Below are positions 1 to 7,591 of a stretch of 17,650 nt of DNA, one piece after another. A program made the translations under genes and the position numbers. Under the pieces are notes generated by a model. That model was not told the origin of the DNA, did no database searches, and saw nothing but the letters and a program-made list of their open reading frames with translations. How positions within the stretch are numbered: the first letter of the stretch is position 1; the number at the start of each line of letters is the position of its first letter. Source of the DNA: an uncultured Eubacteriales bacterium (GTDB lineage Bacteria > Bacillota > Clostridia > Oscillospirales > CAG-272); assembly GCA_934481515.1 (NCBI GenBank), contig CAKSPO010000039.1, positions 1 through 17,650 on the forward strand, given 5' to 3'.

Positions 1-397
1 ATCCCTCCGTATAAACGGAACTATGAAATTGTATTAGAAAAAACATTAGAAGAAAAAACTTTGCTGTCCGAAAAGTTCGCGTATTCCTCACAGATACAGG
101 GTTTTTTCGCCAGTTGCTTCCGCTATGGCAAGGAGGTTTCAAGACTGCTTCGTTATGGTCGCTTCGAAACCGTCGGGCTTGTCTGAAATACCTCTTCGCA
201 TAAAGCCTTTCAATACCTCCAACAATCTTTTGTTACAAAGATGAAGAAAGTGTTCGGATGATTTCCGCTTGATGAGGGAACACATCTACGATGTGCGGGA
301 TTCGTTTGTATTTTCGCAGAGAAAATGAAAAATATAAGAGAAGGCGTTACTGTCAAGGTGCTGATTTTGTGGGGGAGCTGCGGCGCTCTTCTTTGAC
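1..397 (-). promoter_or_regulatory. Long structured 5' leader of a gene beyond the left edge
   Basis: Read on the minus strand, this stretch lies between a strong promoter (405-433) and a ribosome-binding site, GGAGGG, at 3-8. The start codon must therefore fall just outside the window. I see no convincing coding sequence in it. It holds several inverted repeats: CACATC/GATGTG (281-286 with 290-295), TCGCCA/TGGCAA (107-112 with 126-131, one G-U) and a terminator-like hairpin at 53-77. The segment 132-140 can pair with three different upstream partners (166-171, 185-194, 215-220), the layout of an RNA that changes fold. This is inferred from complementarity only. I could not match it to a known riboswitch, and the T-box core sequence is absent. 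The downstream gene is unknown. Confidence 0.5.
53..77 (-). terminator. Putative attenuator hairpin in the leader
   Basis: On the minus strand AACTTT (77-72) pairs with AAAGTT (62-57) across a 9-nt loop. It is followed at once by TTTT and then further T-rich sequence. The stem is only 6 bp and AT-rich, so it is a weak terminator by itself. It lies about 45 nt before the ribosome site at 3-8, the usual place for an attenuator. Confidence 0.4.
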
Positions 398-404
398 GGT
401 TCTT

Positions 405-433
405 ATTTTATCATATTTTTGTTTGCTTGTCAA
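405..433 (-). promoter_or_regulatory. Sigma-A promoter firing leftward
   Basis: On the minus strand TTGACA (433-428) and TAAAAT (410-405) are separated by exactly 17 nt. This is a near-consensus vegetative promoter. Transcription would start near 398 and run out of the left edge. It is divergent to the promoter of the lipoprotein gene. Confidence 0.75.
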
Positions 434-678
434 GGAAAATCCGGAAGAAAGCGCATTTTCCGGTTTCGGATTTTTTTGAAAGGTCCTGGAATGCATTGAA
501 ACTTTCCGGAGAAGCGGTGCATTTTTTTGCGGTTTGGGCATTGCCGAGAGGATGGGATGCGGAAGAAGAATGGTTTGTACTTTGCTTATCGGTTGCCAAA
601 GGGAAGGATTTTTTTACAGAAGGGAAATGTTTGTGATTGGTGTTGTTTTGCTCATTTGTTAATTTTTTGTGAAATGAC
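434..678. other. Intergenic region between divergent promoters
   Basis: No gene is supported here. On the plus strand there are two hairpins followed by T-runs. In one, AAATCCG (437-443) pairs with CGGATTT (467-473), ending in T7. In the other, AATGCA (490-495) pairs with TGCATT (518-523), ending in further Ts. They could insulate the two divergent units or be chance in AT-rich DNA. A 69-codon frame (427-636) lacks a ribosome site and resembles nothing I know. Confidence 0.4.
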
Positions 679-706
679 TTGAATATATAACTTGAATATA
701 TATAAT
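679..706 (+). promoter_or_regulatory. Promoter of the LRR lipoprotein gene
   Basis: TTGAAT (679-684) and a perfect TATAAT (701-706) are 16 nt apart. The element sits in an exact short direct repeat, CTTGAATATATA (678-689 and 691-702). Transcription would start about 40 nt before the chosen start codon at 753. Confidence 0.6.
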
Positions 707-752
707 GTTCATAATCTGTTTTTTATCTTGGAAAGTTCAGGAGGAAAAGGTT

Positions 753-3700
753 ATGAATTACGGAAAGCGATGGATTTTGGCTGCGCTTTTGATGTTTGGA
801 TGTCTGCTGGTCATTTCCTGCGGTAGCTCTGATGAGGGCGTTACCGGCGATGGGACGGTTTCGGGGACGAAGAGCGAATGTGAGCACCGTTTAGACGGTG
901 GGGCACTTCTACGTGCGGCGACCTGTGAGCGGGACGGGGAGATGCGGTATACATGCACGTTGTGCGGTTATACGGAGACACGACGGATTCCCGCCGGGCA
1001 TGTTGTGGCGGTGGATGCGGCTGTTCCGGCAACCTGCCTTACTGATGGCAAGACGGAAGGAAGCCATTGTTCGGTCTGCGGCGCTGTACTGAAGGAGCAA
1101 AAGACACTCCCCAAGACGGAGCACCGTCCGGTGGCAATGCCCTCTGTGGAGGCAACCTGCGCCTCGGCGGGACATACCGGAGGTTCGCACTGTGAGGTTT
1201 GCGGGTTTGTGTTTGAGGAACCGCAGGTGCTTCCGAAAAAAGCACATACGCCGGTTTCGGATCCTGCCGTTCCGGCGACATGTATGACAGAAGGAAAAAC
1301 GTACGGAAGTCATTGCTCGGTTTGCGGTGAGGTCTTACAGGCACAGCTGGTAGTGCCGAAGTCGGGACACACGCCGGTGACGGATCCGGCGGTTGCGGCA
1401 ACCTGTCTTGTTGAGGGCAAGACGGAAGGAAGTCATTGCTCGGTTTGCGGCGTGGTTCTGAAGGCACAGCAGGTGGTGCCGAAATCGGGGCACAGGTATG
1501 CAGAAGGCTGGACGAGCGACGGGACGCATCACTGGCATGCTTCTGCCTGCGGGCATGAGAGCGAGATTTCCGGGCGGGCGGAGCATACGTTCAGCGGTTG
1601 GATCATCGACCGGGCGGCAACGGAGGAAACGGCGGGCGAGAAGCATCGGGTTTGCACGGTATGTTACCGGACAGAGACGGTAGAGATCCCGAAGCTGGTG
1701 CATGCGCACAAATATGCGGAAGGCTGGACGGGCGACGGGACGCATCACTGGCATGCTTCTGCCTGCGGGCATGAGAGCGAGGTCTCCGGGAAAGCGGAGC
1801 ATACGTTCAGCGGTTGGATCATCGACCGGGCGGCAACGGAGGAAACGGCGGGTGAGAAGCATCGGGTCTGCGCGGTATGTTACCGGACAGAGACGGTGGA
1901 AATTCCGAAGCTGGCACATACGCACAAATATGCGGAAGGCTGGACGAGTGACGAAACGCATCACTGGCATGCTTCTGCCTGCGGGCATGAGAGTGAGATT
2001 TCCGGGCGGGCAGAGCATACCTATCGCGGCGGCTTTTGCAGTGTTTGCGGTGCGAAGGACCCGCGGATTGTCGTGAAGGTCTACATTGACGGTTACCTGG
2101 ATCAGACGCTGTACACGAGTGAGAAGCAGGGGTATCGGATCACGCCACCGGAAAAACCGGACGATATTATGACGAATCCGAGCTCCAAAGAATATTTCTA
2201 TGCGTGGTTTGTCGATGCCAATTTCCAGACACCTTTGTTTGACAGCACGGAATTCCATGCGGACGGTGCAATTTACGGGAAGTGGATCAAGGTTTATTTC
2301 GATGATTTTACGTACACGGTCAATGAAGGAAAGGCAACCATTACGGAGTTTACCAATACCTATAGGAAGGCAACGGTCGTTATTGTCCCGGCGTATATCA
2401 ACGGTTTCCCAGTGACGGCAATCGGGGCTGGAGCTTTTAAAGGGGACAAGATGATCCGCACGGTGATTCTTTGCGACGGAATCCGGGAAATCGGTTCTTC
2501 TGCTTTTGCAGGGTGTAATTCGATGACGCGGATTGACCTGCCGGAAAGTCTTGTGGCGATCGGATCAAGTGCCTTCAATAATTGCACGACGCTTCCCGAA
2601 GTGAGGCTGCCGGAGAACCTTGAGAGTATCGGGGAGTATGCGTTTACGGGATGCAGGTCGCTGACGGAAATTGCGATTCCGGGAAGCGTAAAAAGCATTG
2701 GCAGATATGCTTTTTGGCTCTGTACGGGACTTATGCGTGTTACGATGCCGGAGGGGGTTGAAAGTCTCAGTGATTATGTGTTTTCCGGATGCGAGTCGCT
2801 GACGGAGATTGCGATTCCGGGAAGCGTAAAAAGCATTGGCGTTTATGCTTTTCGGAACTGTACGGCGCTTACCGACATTGTAATTCCGGAGAGCGTGGAA
2901 TGGATTGACAAGGGCGCATTTTGTGGTTGCACGGGGCTTACCCGGATGACGCTTCCGTTTATCGGTCGGAGCAGGGACGAGGCACTTCCCTCCGCAAAAG
3001 AAAAATATACATTCCTTGGGTGGATTTTCGACGCATCCGGATATGATGATAATCATCTGTATGTACCGGGGAGCCTGAAGGAAGTGATTGTGACAGGGAG
3101 TGCGATCGGTAGTAACGCATTCTATCATTGCACAGGACTTGCCTGTGTTACGCTTGGTATAGAAACCTCGGAGATTGGTTCGTATGTGTTTGACGGTTGT
3201 ACCGGACTTACCGGATTTGTGATTCCGAATGAAGTGAAGAATATCGGCGTAGGCGCATTTTATAATTGCACAGGGCTTAAAAACGTCACAATGCCGGAAA
3301 GTGTTACAGGCATTGGTTCATCTGCTTTTAAAAATTGCACCGGACTTACGGAGATTACGATCCCGGCGGGGGTAAAAACCATCGAGAAAGAAGCGCTTTC
3401 CGGATGTACGGGACTTACAAGCATTACAATACCGGAGGGGGTGTTGAACATCGGTGAGTCTGCTTTCTTCGGTTGCGAAGGTATGACGAAAATCATAATT
3501 CCGGGCAGTGTGAAGAATATAGGTAACCGGGCGTTCAGCGGTTGCGCTGGACTTGAAAGTATTATTGTATCAGAGGATAATGCAACGTATCACAGTTCGG
3601 GCAACTGTCTGATTGAAACTGCATACAAAAGGTTGATTCTGGGCTGTAAAAACAGTATTATCCCGTCGGACGGCAGCGTTACCAGCATCGGTGAAGCTGC

Positions 3701-4142
3701 GTTTTACGGCTGTACCGGGCTTTTGGAGATTGTGATACCGGAGGGGATTACCGTTATTGGTCCGTTCGCATTTTTCGGTTGTGGCGGACTCACGGGAGTC
3801 ACGATACCGGTTAGTGCGTTGGAGATCGGCGAATATGCCTTCAATTGTTGCACGGGTCTTACTGAGATCACGATTCCGGATCGTGTTGCAAGTATCGGTA
3901 AACGTGCTTTTTATGGCTGTACCGACTTGACCAATGTAACAATCGGGGAAAGTGTGTCCTCAATCGGGGGGTATGCGTTCGCGAAGACAGGCTTGAAAAA
4001 CGCATATTTCAAAGTGCAGAGCGGATGGGGGAGAGAAAATGCGTTTTTAAGAATCCCATTTGATAAAGAAACGCTTGAAAATGCGCAAAGTGCTGCCGAA
4101 TGGCTACGCGAATCCGATTCCTATGTTTGGAAAAGAAAATAA
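753..4142 (+). CDS. BspA-like leucine-rich-repeat surface lipoprotein with Cys-rich repeats
   Basis: This is a 1129-residue exported protein. The start at 753 is chosen because AGGAGG lies 8 nt upstream; an ATG at 705 overlaps the -10 box and lacks one. A signal peptide (residues 1-22) ends in a lipobox, VIS-C23, so it is probably a membrane-anchored lipoprotein. Residues from about 30 to 246 are roughly 41-residue modules of the type H-P-x-x-ATC-x-x-x-G-x-x-x-G-SHC-x-x-CG. Residues 247 to about 422 are 72-residue modules rich in His and Cys (HHWHASACGHE, VCxVCYRTE). A Flg_new-like segment with FYAWFVDANF/YGKWIKV-type signatures follows (about 440-512). Then come about 20 LRR_5 repeats of 23 residues with the IGxxAFxxC core (about 515-1095), broken by two insertions. 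No sortase signal is seen. BspA-type LRRs in gut bacteria and protists are linked to binding host proteins or other microbes; the ligand here is unknown. Confidence 0.85.
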   Translation: MNYGKRWILAALLMFGCLLVISCGSSDEGVTGDGTVSGTKSECEHRLDGGALLRAATCERDGEMRYTCTLCGYTETRRIPAGHVVAVDAAVPATCLTDGKTEGSHCSVCGAVLKEQKTLPKTEHRPVAMPSVEATCASAGHTGGSHCEVCGFVFEEPQVLPKKAHTPVSDPAVPATCMTEGKTYGSHCSVCGEVLQAQLVVPKSGHTPVTDPAVAATCLVEGKTEGSHCSVCGVVLKAQQVVPKSGHRYAEGWTSDGTHHWHASACGHESEISGRAEHTFSGWIIDRAATEETAGEKHRVCTVCYRTETVEIPKLVHAHKYAEGWTGDGTHHWHASACGHESEVSGKAEHTFSGWIIDRAATEETAGEKHRVCAVCYRTETVEIPKLAHTHKYAEGWTSDETHHWHASACGHESEISGRAEHTYRGGFCSVCGAKDPRIVVKVYIDGYLDQTLYTSEKQGYRITPPEKPDDIMTNPSSKEYFYAWFVDANFQTPLFDSTEFHADGAIYGKWIKVYFDDFTYTVNEGKATITEFTNTYRKATVVIVPAYINGFPVTAIGAGAFKGDKMIRTVILCDGIREIGSSAFAGCNSMTRIDLPESLVAIGSSAFNNCTTLPEVRLPENLESIGEYAFTGCRSLTEIAIPGSVKSIGRYAFWLCTGLMRVTMPEGVESLSDYVFSGCESLTEIAIPGSVKSIGVYAFRNCTALTDIVIPESVEWIDKGAFCGCTGLTRMTLPFIGRSRDEALPSAKEKYTFLGWIFDASGYDDNHLYVPGSLKEVIVTGSAIGSNAFYHCTGLACVTLGIETSEIGSYVFDGCTGLTGFVIPNEVKNIGVGAFYNCTGLKNVTMPESVTGIGSSAFKNCTGLTEITIPAGVKTIEKEALSGCTGLTSITIPEGVLNIGESAFFGCEGMTKIIIPGSVKNIGNRAFSGCAGLESIIVSEDNATYHSSGNCLIETAYKRLILGCKNSIIPSDGSVTSIGEAAFYGCTGLLEIVIPEGITVIGPFAFFGCGGLTGVTIPVSALEIGEYAFNCCTGLTEITIPDRVASIGKRAFYGCTDLTNVTIGESVSSIGGYAFAKTGLKNAYFKVQSGWGRENAFLRIPFDKETLENAQSAAEWLRESDSYVWKRK
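1491..2020 (+). repeat. 216-bp in-frame tandem repeat (about 2.5 copies)
   Basis: Copies begin at 1491, 1707 and 1923, exactly 216 bp (72 codons) apart, each opening with H-K/R-YAEGWT. The third is cut short near 2020. The DNA is nearly identical between copies, so the duplication is recent or is kept uniform by recombination. Copy number can be expected to vary between strains. Confidence 0.9.
2656..2855 (+). repeat. 138-bp duplicated LRR pair
   Basis: The DNA coding for SLTEIAIPGSVKSIG (starting near 2656 and again near 2794) is almost identical over about 48 bp at a spacing of 138 bp, which equals two 23-residue LRR units. This indicates growth of the LRR array by duplication of two-repeat blocks. 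Confidence 0.7.
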
Positions 4143-4228
4143 ACCGATGCGAAAACTGTATTTTTACAGATTCCGGCTTGCAGTTGTTCAAAAAAATTGA
4201 GAATTCCGGAAAATATGCAAAAAAATGC

Positions 4229-4257
4229 TTGCAAAACGAAAAAGAATGTGCTATAAT
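4229..4257 (+). promoter_or_regulatory. rplS promoter
   Basis: TTGCAA (4229-4234) and TATAAT (4252-4257) are separated by 17 nt. They sit about 90 nt before the rplS start and leave a leader of roughly 80 nt. Confidence 0.8.
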
Positions 4258-4263
4258 ACTCTT

Positions 4264-4344
4264 GTTGCGCATGGCGCATGATTTTCCGGATGGTCCGCTG
4301 CAATGCTCGCATGAACATCCGATGATTTTGAAGGAGGACTCAAG
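4264..4344 (+). promoter_or_regulatory. rplS leader, candidate L19 autoregulatory leader
   Basis: This is an untranslated stretch of about 80 nt between the promoter and rplS, ending in AGGAGG (4332-4337), 7 nt before ATG. CGGATG and CATCCG near 4287 and 4316 can close a stem around the middle part. Firmicutes often carry an L19 leader RNA here that is thought to bind the protein. I could not align this one to that family, so the identity rests on position. Confidence 0.4.
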
Positions 4345-4686
4345 ATGAATCTGATTGAGGCTTTTACAAACGAGCAATTGAAGCAGGAGCTGCCCGTGGT
4401 TCGCATCGGTGATACCGTTCGCGTTCACAACAAGATCAAAGAGGGCAACCGCGAAAGAATCCAGATGTTCGAGGGAACCGTCATTGCAAAGCATGGCGGC
4501 GGAATCTCTGAGACCTTTACCGTAAGACGCGTTTCCTACGGTGTCGGTGTTGAGAAGACCTTCCCGATTCACTCTCCCAATGTGGCGAAGGTGGACATCA
4601 TCCGTGTTGCGAAGGTCAGACGTGCAAAGCTGTACTATCTGCGCGGACGTGTCGGCAAGGCTTCCAAGGTAAAAGAGCAACTGTAA
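4345..4686 (+). CDS. rplS: 50S ribosomal protein L19
   Basis: This 113-residue protein has the length expected for L19, which sits at the 30S-50S interface of the ribosome. Diagnostic stretches are IGDTVRVHNKIKEGNRERIQ, FEGTVIAKHGGG, the VRRVSYGVGVEKTFP segment, and RRAKLYYLRGRVGKASKVKE at the C-terminus. The start is fixed by AGGAGG 7 nt upstream. It is a single-gene unit here with its own promoter and terminator. In many Firmicutes rplS follows rimM and trmD; those are not in this window. No unusual residues are seen. Confidence 0.97.
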   Translation: MNLIEAFTNEQLKQELPVVRIGDTVRVHNKIKEGNRERIQMFEGTVIAKHGGGISETFTVRRVSYGVGVEKTFPIHSPNVAKVDIIRVAKVRRAKLYYLRGRVGKASKVKEQL

Positions 4687-4700
4687 TTTCCTGCATAATG

Positions 4701-4746
4701 CAGAAAGCGCCGGTGTTACCCGTTTGGGTAGCACCGGCGCTTTCTG
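4701..4746 (+). terminator. Strong hairpin terminator after rplS
   Basis: A 21-bp stem with one G-U pair and a GTTT loop occupies the whole stretch (arms 4701-4721 and 4726-4746). The 3' arm ends in GCTTTCTG followed by TAATT, so the U-run is weak, but the stem is very stable. It lies 15 nt after the rplS stop. Confidence 0.75.
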
Positions 4747-4850
4747 TAATTGCAGCCGTTTCGTAGAGTGGGAAGGAAGATTCCGACGGTTGAAAAAACC
4801 TGTTTGATCGGCTTTTGCCGGAAGATCGGTCGGGGAAGGCCGGAAAATGC

Positions 4851-4879
4851 TTGACAGCGCGGTGCGGTTATGGTAGAGT
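4851..4879 (+). promoter_or_regulatory. Promoter of the glycerate kinase gene
   Basis: A perfect TTGACA (4851-4856) and TAGAGT (4874-4879) are 17 nt apart. The predicted start lies about 85 nt before the chosen ATG. Confidence 0.6.
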
Positions 4880-4973
4880 ATAGATGTGGTGCATGCCGGC
4901 ACGGGGACTGCAGGATGGCAGGGGACAGGTGCGGAATTCCCCCTTTTATGAAAAGATCGGAGGCGTATACAGG

Positions 4974-6128
4974 ATGAAAAAGGTTGTTCTGGTTCCGGAT
5001 TCCTTTAAGGGGACGCTGTCCTCGGTCCGAATCTGTGAACTTTGCGAAAGAAAGATTCATGAGCATTTTCCCGCCTGCGAGGTGGTTGCGGTTCCTGTTG
5101 CGGACGGCGGAGAGGGGAGTGTGGATTGCTTTCTTGCGGCGATGGGCGGAGAGCGGGTCTGTGTGCCGTCCAAAAATCCGTTTATGGAGGACATGCCGGG
5201 CTTTTACGGAATTTTCTCCGACGGCGGGGTGAAAACAGCGGTGATTGAAATGGCAGCCTGTGCGGGGCTTCCGTTGGTGGAAACCCGAAAGGATGCGATG
5301 CGTGCGACTACCTTTGGCGTAGGGCTGCTGATTCTTGACAGTCTCAAGCGGGGATGCAAACGGATCATTATCGGTCTTGGCGGCTCCGCGACAACGGACA
5401 TGGGGCTGGGGGCTGTCTGCGCCATGGGAGGAAGGTTTCTTGATGCTGACGGGAATGTTTTTCTTCCCACAGGCGGGCGGCTTGCGGACATCCGGCGCAT
5501 TGATCTTTCGGAGATGGTTCCCGTTCCGGACGATGTCCACGTGGTCGGTATGTGCGACATTGAGAACGTTCTGTACGGAGTGAACGGTGCGGCGTATGTT
5601 TTTGCGCCGCAGAAAGGGGCGACACCCGAACAGGTGAAGGCTCTGGACGACGGTCTTCGCGTCGCCGCAAAGGCAGTGGAAAGCGAGTTTGGAATTGATG
5701 TGTCCGGAATTTCCGGCGGCGGTGCGGCAGGCGGAATGGGCGCGGGAATCCATGCGTTTCTGCATGCTGAACTGAGAAGCGGCATTGAGACGGTTCTTGA
5801 CACCGTGCATTTTGATGATCTTCTGGCGGGGGCAGACTTTTGTCTGACGGGAGAAGGGAGGCTGGATTGTCAGAGTCTGATGGGAAAGGTCATCGGCGGC
5901 GTTGCGCGCCGTACAAAACGGCAACGGGTACCTTTGGTTGCTTTGGTCGGCGGTGTTTCCTATGATGTGGGAAACGTGTATGCGCACGGGGTGGATGCTG
6001 TTTTTACGATCAACCGTTTGCCGGAGCCGCTTTCCGAGAGCCGGGCGAGGTCGGAAGAAAATCTGCTCTTTGCCATGGAAAACATTCTTCGGCTGATCGA
6101 ATGCTTCGGCACGAGAGAGCACGGATAA
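4974..6128 (+). CDS. glxK: Glycerate kinase (GlxK/GarK family)
   Basis: This 384-residue cytoplasmic kinase phosphorylates D-glycerate with ATP, feeding it into lower glycolysis. Enzymes of this family make 2- or 3-phosphoglycerate, and sequence alone does not settle which. Family signatures are the N-terminal KKVVLVPDSFKGTLSS, VPVADGGEGSVD, the glycine-rich GLGGSATTDMGLG, GGGAAGGMGAG, and near the C-terminus GEGRLDCQSLMGKV. The frame is open further upstream to 4884, but 4974 is chosen because GGAGG (4959-4963) precedes it and the family begins with this KKVVLVPDSFKG motif. The gene stands alone, with no glyoxylate or glucarate pathway genes beside it, so the source of glycerate is not shown by context. 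Confidence 0.93.
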   Translation: MKKVVLVPDSFKGTLSSVRICELCERKIHEHFPACEVVAVPVADGGEGSVDCFLAAMGGERVCVPSKNPFMEDMPGFYGIFSDGGVKTAVIEMAACAGLPLVETRKDAMRATTFGVGLLILDSLKRGCKRIIIGLGGSATTDMGLGAVCAMGGRFLDADGNVFLPTGGRLADIRRIDLSEMVPVPDDVHVVGMCDIENVLYGVNGAAYVFAPQKGATPEQVKALDDGLRVAAKAVESEFGIDVSGISGGGAAGGMGAGIHAFLHAELRSGIETVLDTVHFDDLLAGADFCLTGEGRLDCQSLMGKVIGGVARRTKRQRVPLVALVGGVSYDVGNVYAHGVDAVFTINRLPEPLSESRARSEENLLFAMENILRLIECFGTREHG

Positions 6129-6244
6129 AGCCACAACGGACGGTACGGGGAAAGTAGAGTGAGGTTGATGTCGGATATGCCGCTCCGGTGTCTCCTTGAG
6201 TGTGACGTCATCGGGCACTGCTTTTTTTGCCGGAATGAGAAATT

Positions 6245-6278
6245 GCCCGGTGCGCCGCAGATTTGCGGCGTACCGGGC
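6245..6278. terminator. GC-rich hairpin between convergent genes
   Basis: GCCCGGTGCGCCGCA (6245-6259) pairs fully, with one G-U, with 6264-6278 around a GATT loop. It lies between the convergent ends of glycerate kinase and guaA. Downstream on the minus strand comes AATTTCTC, a poor U-run. The plus strand has none nearby. It most likely ends the guaA transcript, perhaps both. A second hairpin, 6320-6328 with 6343-6351, is weaker. The rest of 6129-6369 holds no gene. Confidence 0.6.
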
Positions 6279-6369
6279 TATGAACGATGGAATTTTGTTG
6301 GTAGGTCGATGCTATGAGGGCGAACACCAAAACTTTAAAGCCGGTGTTTGCTGGTTTTGTCCTTTGGGA

Positions 6370-7356
6370 TTATTCCCACTCGATGGTTGCGATGGGCTTT
6401 GGGGAGAGGTCGTAGAGAACCCGGTTGACGCCCCTGACCTCGGAGAGAATGCGGTTTGTGATGTGGTGCAGAAGTGCGTAGGGGATTTCCTCGATGGTTG
6501 CCGAGGTGGCATCGACCGAATTGACGGCGCGGATGATGACCGGCCAATCCCAGCTTCTTTTGCCGTCGCGGATTCCGGTGGAACGATAGTCCGGGACGGT
6601 GGTGAAATACTGCCAGACCTTGCCGGCAAGTCCGTTCTTCTCAAACTCCTCACGGAGGATTGCGTCGGACTCCCGAACCGCTTCCAGCCGGTCGCGGGTA
6701 ATGGCTCCGGTGCAACGGACACCGAGTCCGGGACCGGGGAAGGGCTGGCGGTAGACCATGTTGTCAGGAAGCCCCAGTGCCTTTCCGACCATGCGTACCT
6801 CGTCCTTATACAGGAATTTGACGGGCTCTACCAGTTCAAATTGCAGATCCTCGGGAAGCCCTCCGACGTTGTGATGCGCCTTGACGCCGTCGCTTTCCAG
6901 AATATCGGGATAGATGGTGCCCTGTGCCAGAAAATGAATGCCCTCCTGTTTGCGTGCCTCTTCCTCAAAGACGCGGATGAATTCCGCTCCGATGATCTTT
7001 CTTTTTTGTTCCGGGTCGGAGATGCCTGCCAGCTTGTCAAGGAAACGGTCTATTGCGTCTACGTACACGAGATTGGCGTTCATTTCCTCACGGAACACGC
7101 GGACGACCTGTTCCGGCTCTCCCTTGCGCAACAGTCCGTGATTGACGTGTACGCACACCAGCTGTCTGCCGATTGCCTTGATGAGAAGTGCCGCGACAAC
7201 GGAAGAATCCACGCCGCCGGAGAGGGCGAGCAGTACCTTTTTCTCTCCGATCTGTTGGCGGAGTTCCTCAATCTGTTCTTTGATGAAGGTCTCTGCCTGT
7301 TGCTGTGTACGGATGCGCTCCAGGGATTCCGGGCGCAGGTTTTGGGTCTGATTCAT
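6370..7356 (-). CDS. guaA: GMP synthase, ATP-pyrophosphatase subunit without glutaminase domain
   Basis: This 328-residue protein corresponds to the C-terminal part of GuaA, which adenylates XMP and replaces the AMP with ammonia to give GMP. Visible features are the PP-loop LALSGGVDSSV (SGGVDSS at residues 46-52), HVNHGLLRKGE, LAQGTIYPD, YRQPFPGPGLGVR, and the conserved C-terminal dimerisation end PKPIATIEWE. Usual bacterial GuaA is about 510-525 residues with an N-terminal glutamine amidotransferase. That half is missing, and a ribosome site GGAGG (7365-7369) precedes the ATG directly, so this is a genuine short gene and not a broken one. Archaea split GuaA in this way. The partner glutaminase must lie elsewhere, or the enzyme uses free ammonia. 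The gene has its own promoter and no purine riboswitch. Confidence 0.92.
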   Translation of the reverse strand: MNQTQNLRPESLERIRTQQQAETFIKEQIEELRQQIGEKKVLLALSGGVDSSVVAALLIKAIGRQLVCVHVNHGLLRKGEPEQVVRVFREEMNANLVYVDAIDRFLDKLAGISDPEQKRKIIGAEFIRVFEEEARKQEGIHFLAQGTIYPDILESDGVKAHHNVGGLPEDLQFELVEPVKFLYKDEVRMVGKALGLPDNMVYRQPFPGPGLGVRCTGAITRDRLEAVRESDAILREEFEKNGLAGKVWQYFTTVPDYRSTGIRDGKRSWDWPVIIRAVNSVDATSATIEEIPYALLHHITNRILSEVRGVNRVLYDLSPKPIATIEWE

Positions 7357-7391
7357 TTTGTTTGCCTCCGTAGAGAATTTGGTTCCTGTCT

Positions 7392-7420
7392 ATTGTACCA
7401 TGCGGCAGGAGATTTGTCAA
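7392..7420 (-). promoter_or_regulatory. guaA promoter
   Basis: On the minus strand a perfect TTGACA (7420-7415) and TACAAT (7397-7392) are separated by 17 nt. The 5' UTR is only about 30 nt, too short to hold a purine riboswitch. Confidence 0.82.
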
Positions 7421-7511
7421 GAATGGGTGTGAGGGGGGGCGGGGCTTTGTTTGTTGCTCCTTCCGTGAAAAAAGGAAGGTCGCGCCGGGAATTTTTTGTC
7501 TGCTTTTTTCC

Positions 7512-7540
7512 TTGCAAAAGCGGCTCGCCTGTGTTATACT
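7512..7540 (+). promoter_or_regulatory. Promoter of the PTS IIC-like gene
   Basis: TTGCAA (7512-7517) and TATACT (7535-7540) are 17 nt apart. It is divergent to the guaA promoter, with about 90 nt between the two -35 boxes. Confidence 0.72.
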
Positions 7541-7591
7541 GTTAATCAGAATACAGAATCCGGTATTTTTTGCAAACGGAGGAAATCAGAC

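Noticed and set aside
1..186. A 61-codon plus-strand frame open from the left edge, possibly the end of a truncated gene
   Set aside because: The minus strand has a strong promoter at 405-433 and a ribosome site at 3-8 pointing the other way. The frame overlaps the inverted repeats and has no recognisable domain. A truncated gene end cannot be excluded fully.
177..206. Short minus-strand frame of about 20 codons starting ATGCGAAGAGG, a possible leader peptide
   Set aside because: GGAGG lies 14 nt upstream, too far for efficient initiation, and the frame lies in the paired region of the presumed leader RNA.
427..636. 69-codon plus-strand frame
   Set aside because: It has no ribosome site or recognisable features, and it crosses two hairpins in a divergent intergenic region.
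1491..2020. A CRISPR-like array
   Set aside because: The repeats are 216 bp, in frame and coding, with no spacers. No CRISPR array was seen anywhere in the window.
1335..2258. 307-codon minus-strand frame inside the lipoprotein gene
   Set aside because: It is antisense to a repeat-rich, well-supported gene, and its Arg/Pro-rich composition is typical of a shadow frame.
4143..4228. Terminator after the lipoprotein gene (CTGTA/TACAG hairpin near 4155)
   Set aside because: It has only 5 bp and no T-run after the stem. I find no clear terminator between this gene and the rplS promoter.
4716..6218. 500-codon minus-strand frame over glycerate kinase
   Set aside because: The plus-strand gene has clear family motifs, promoter and ribosome site. 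The antisense frame has His/Arg/Pro-rich composition and reads through a terminator.
7357..7420. A purine riboswitch before guaA
   Set aside because: The distance from the predicted transcription start to the ATG is about 30 nt, too short for the aptamer.
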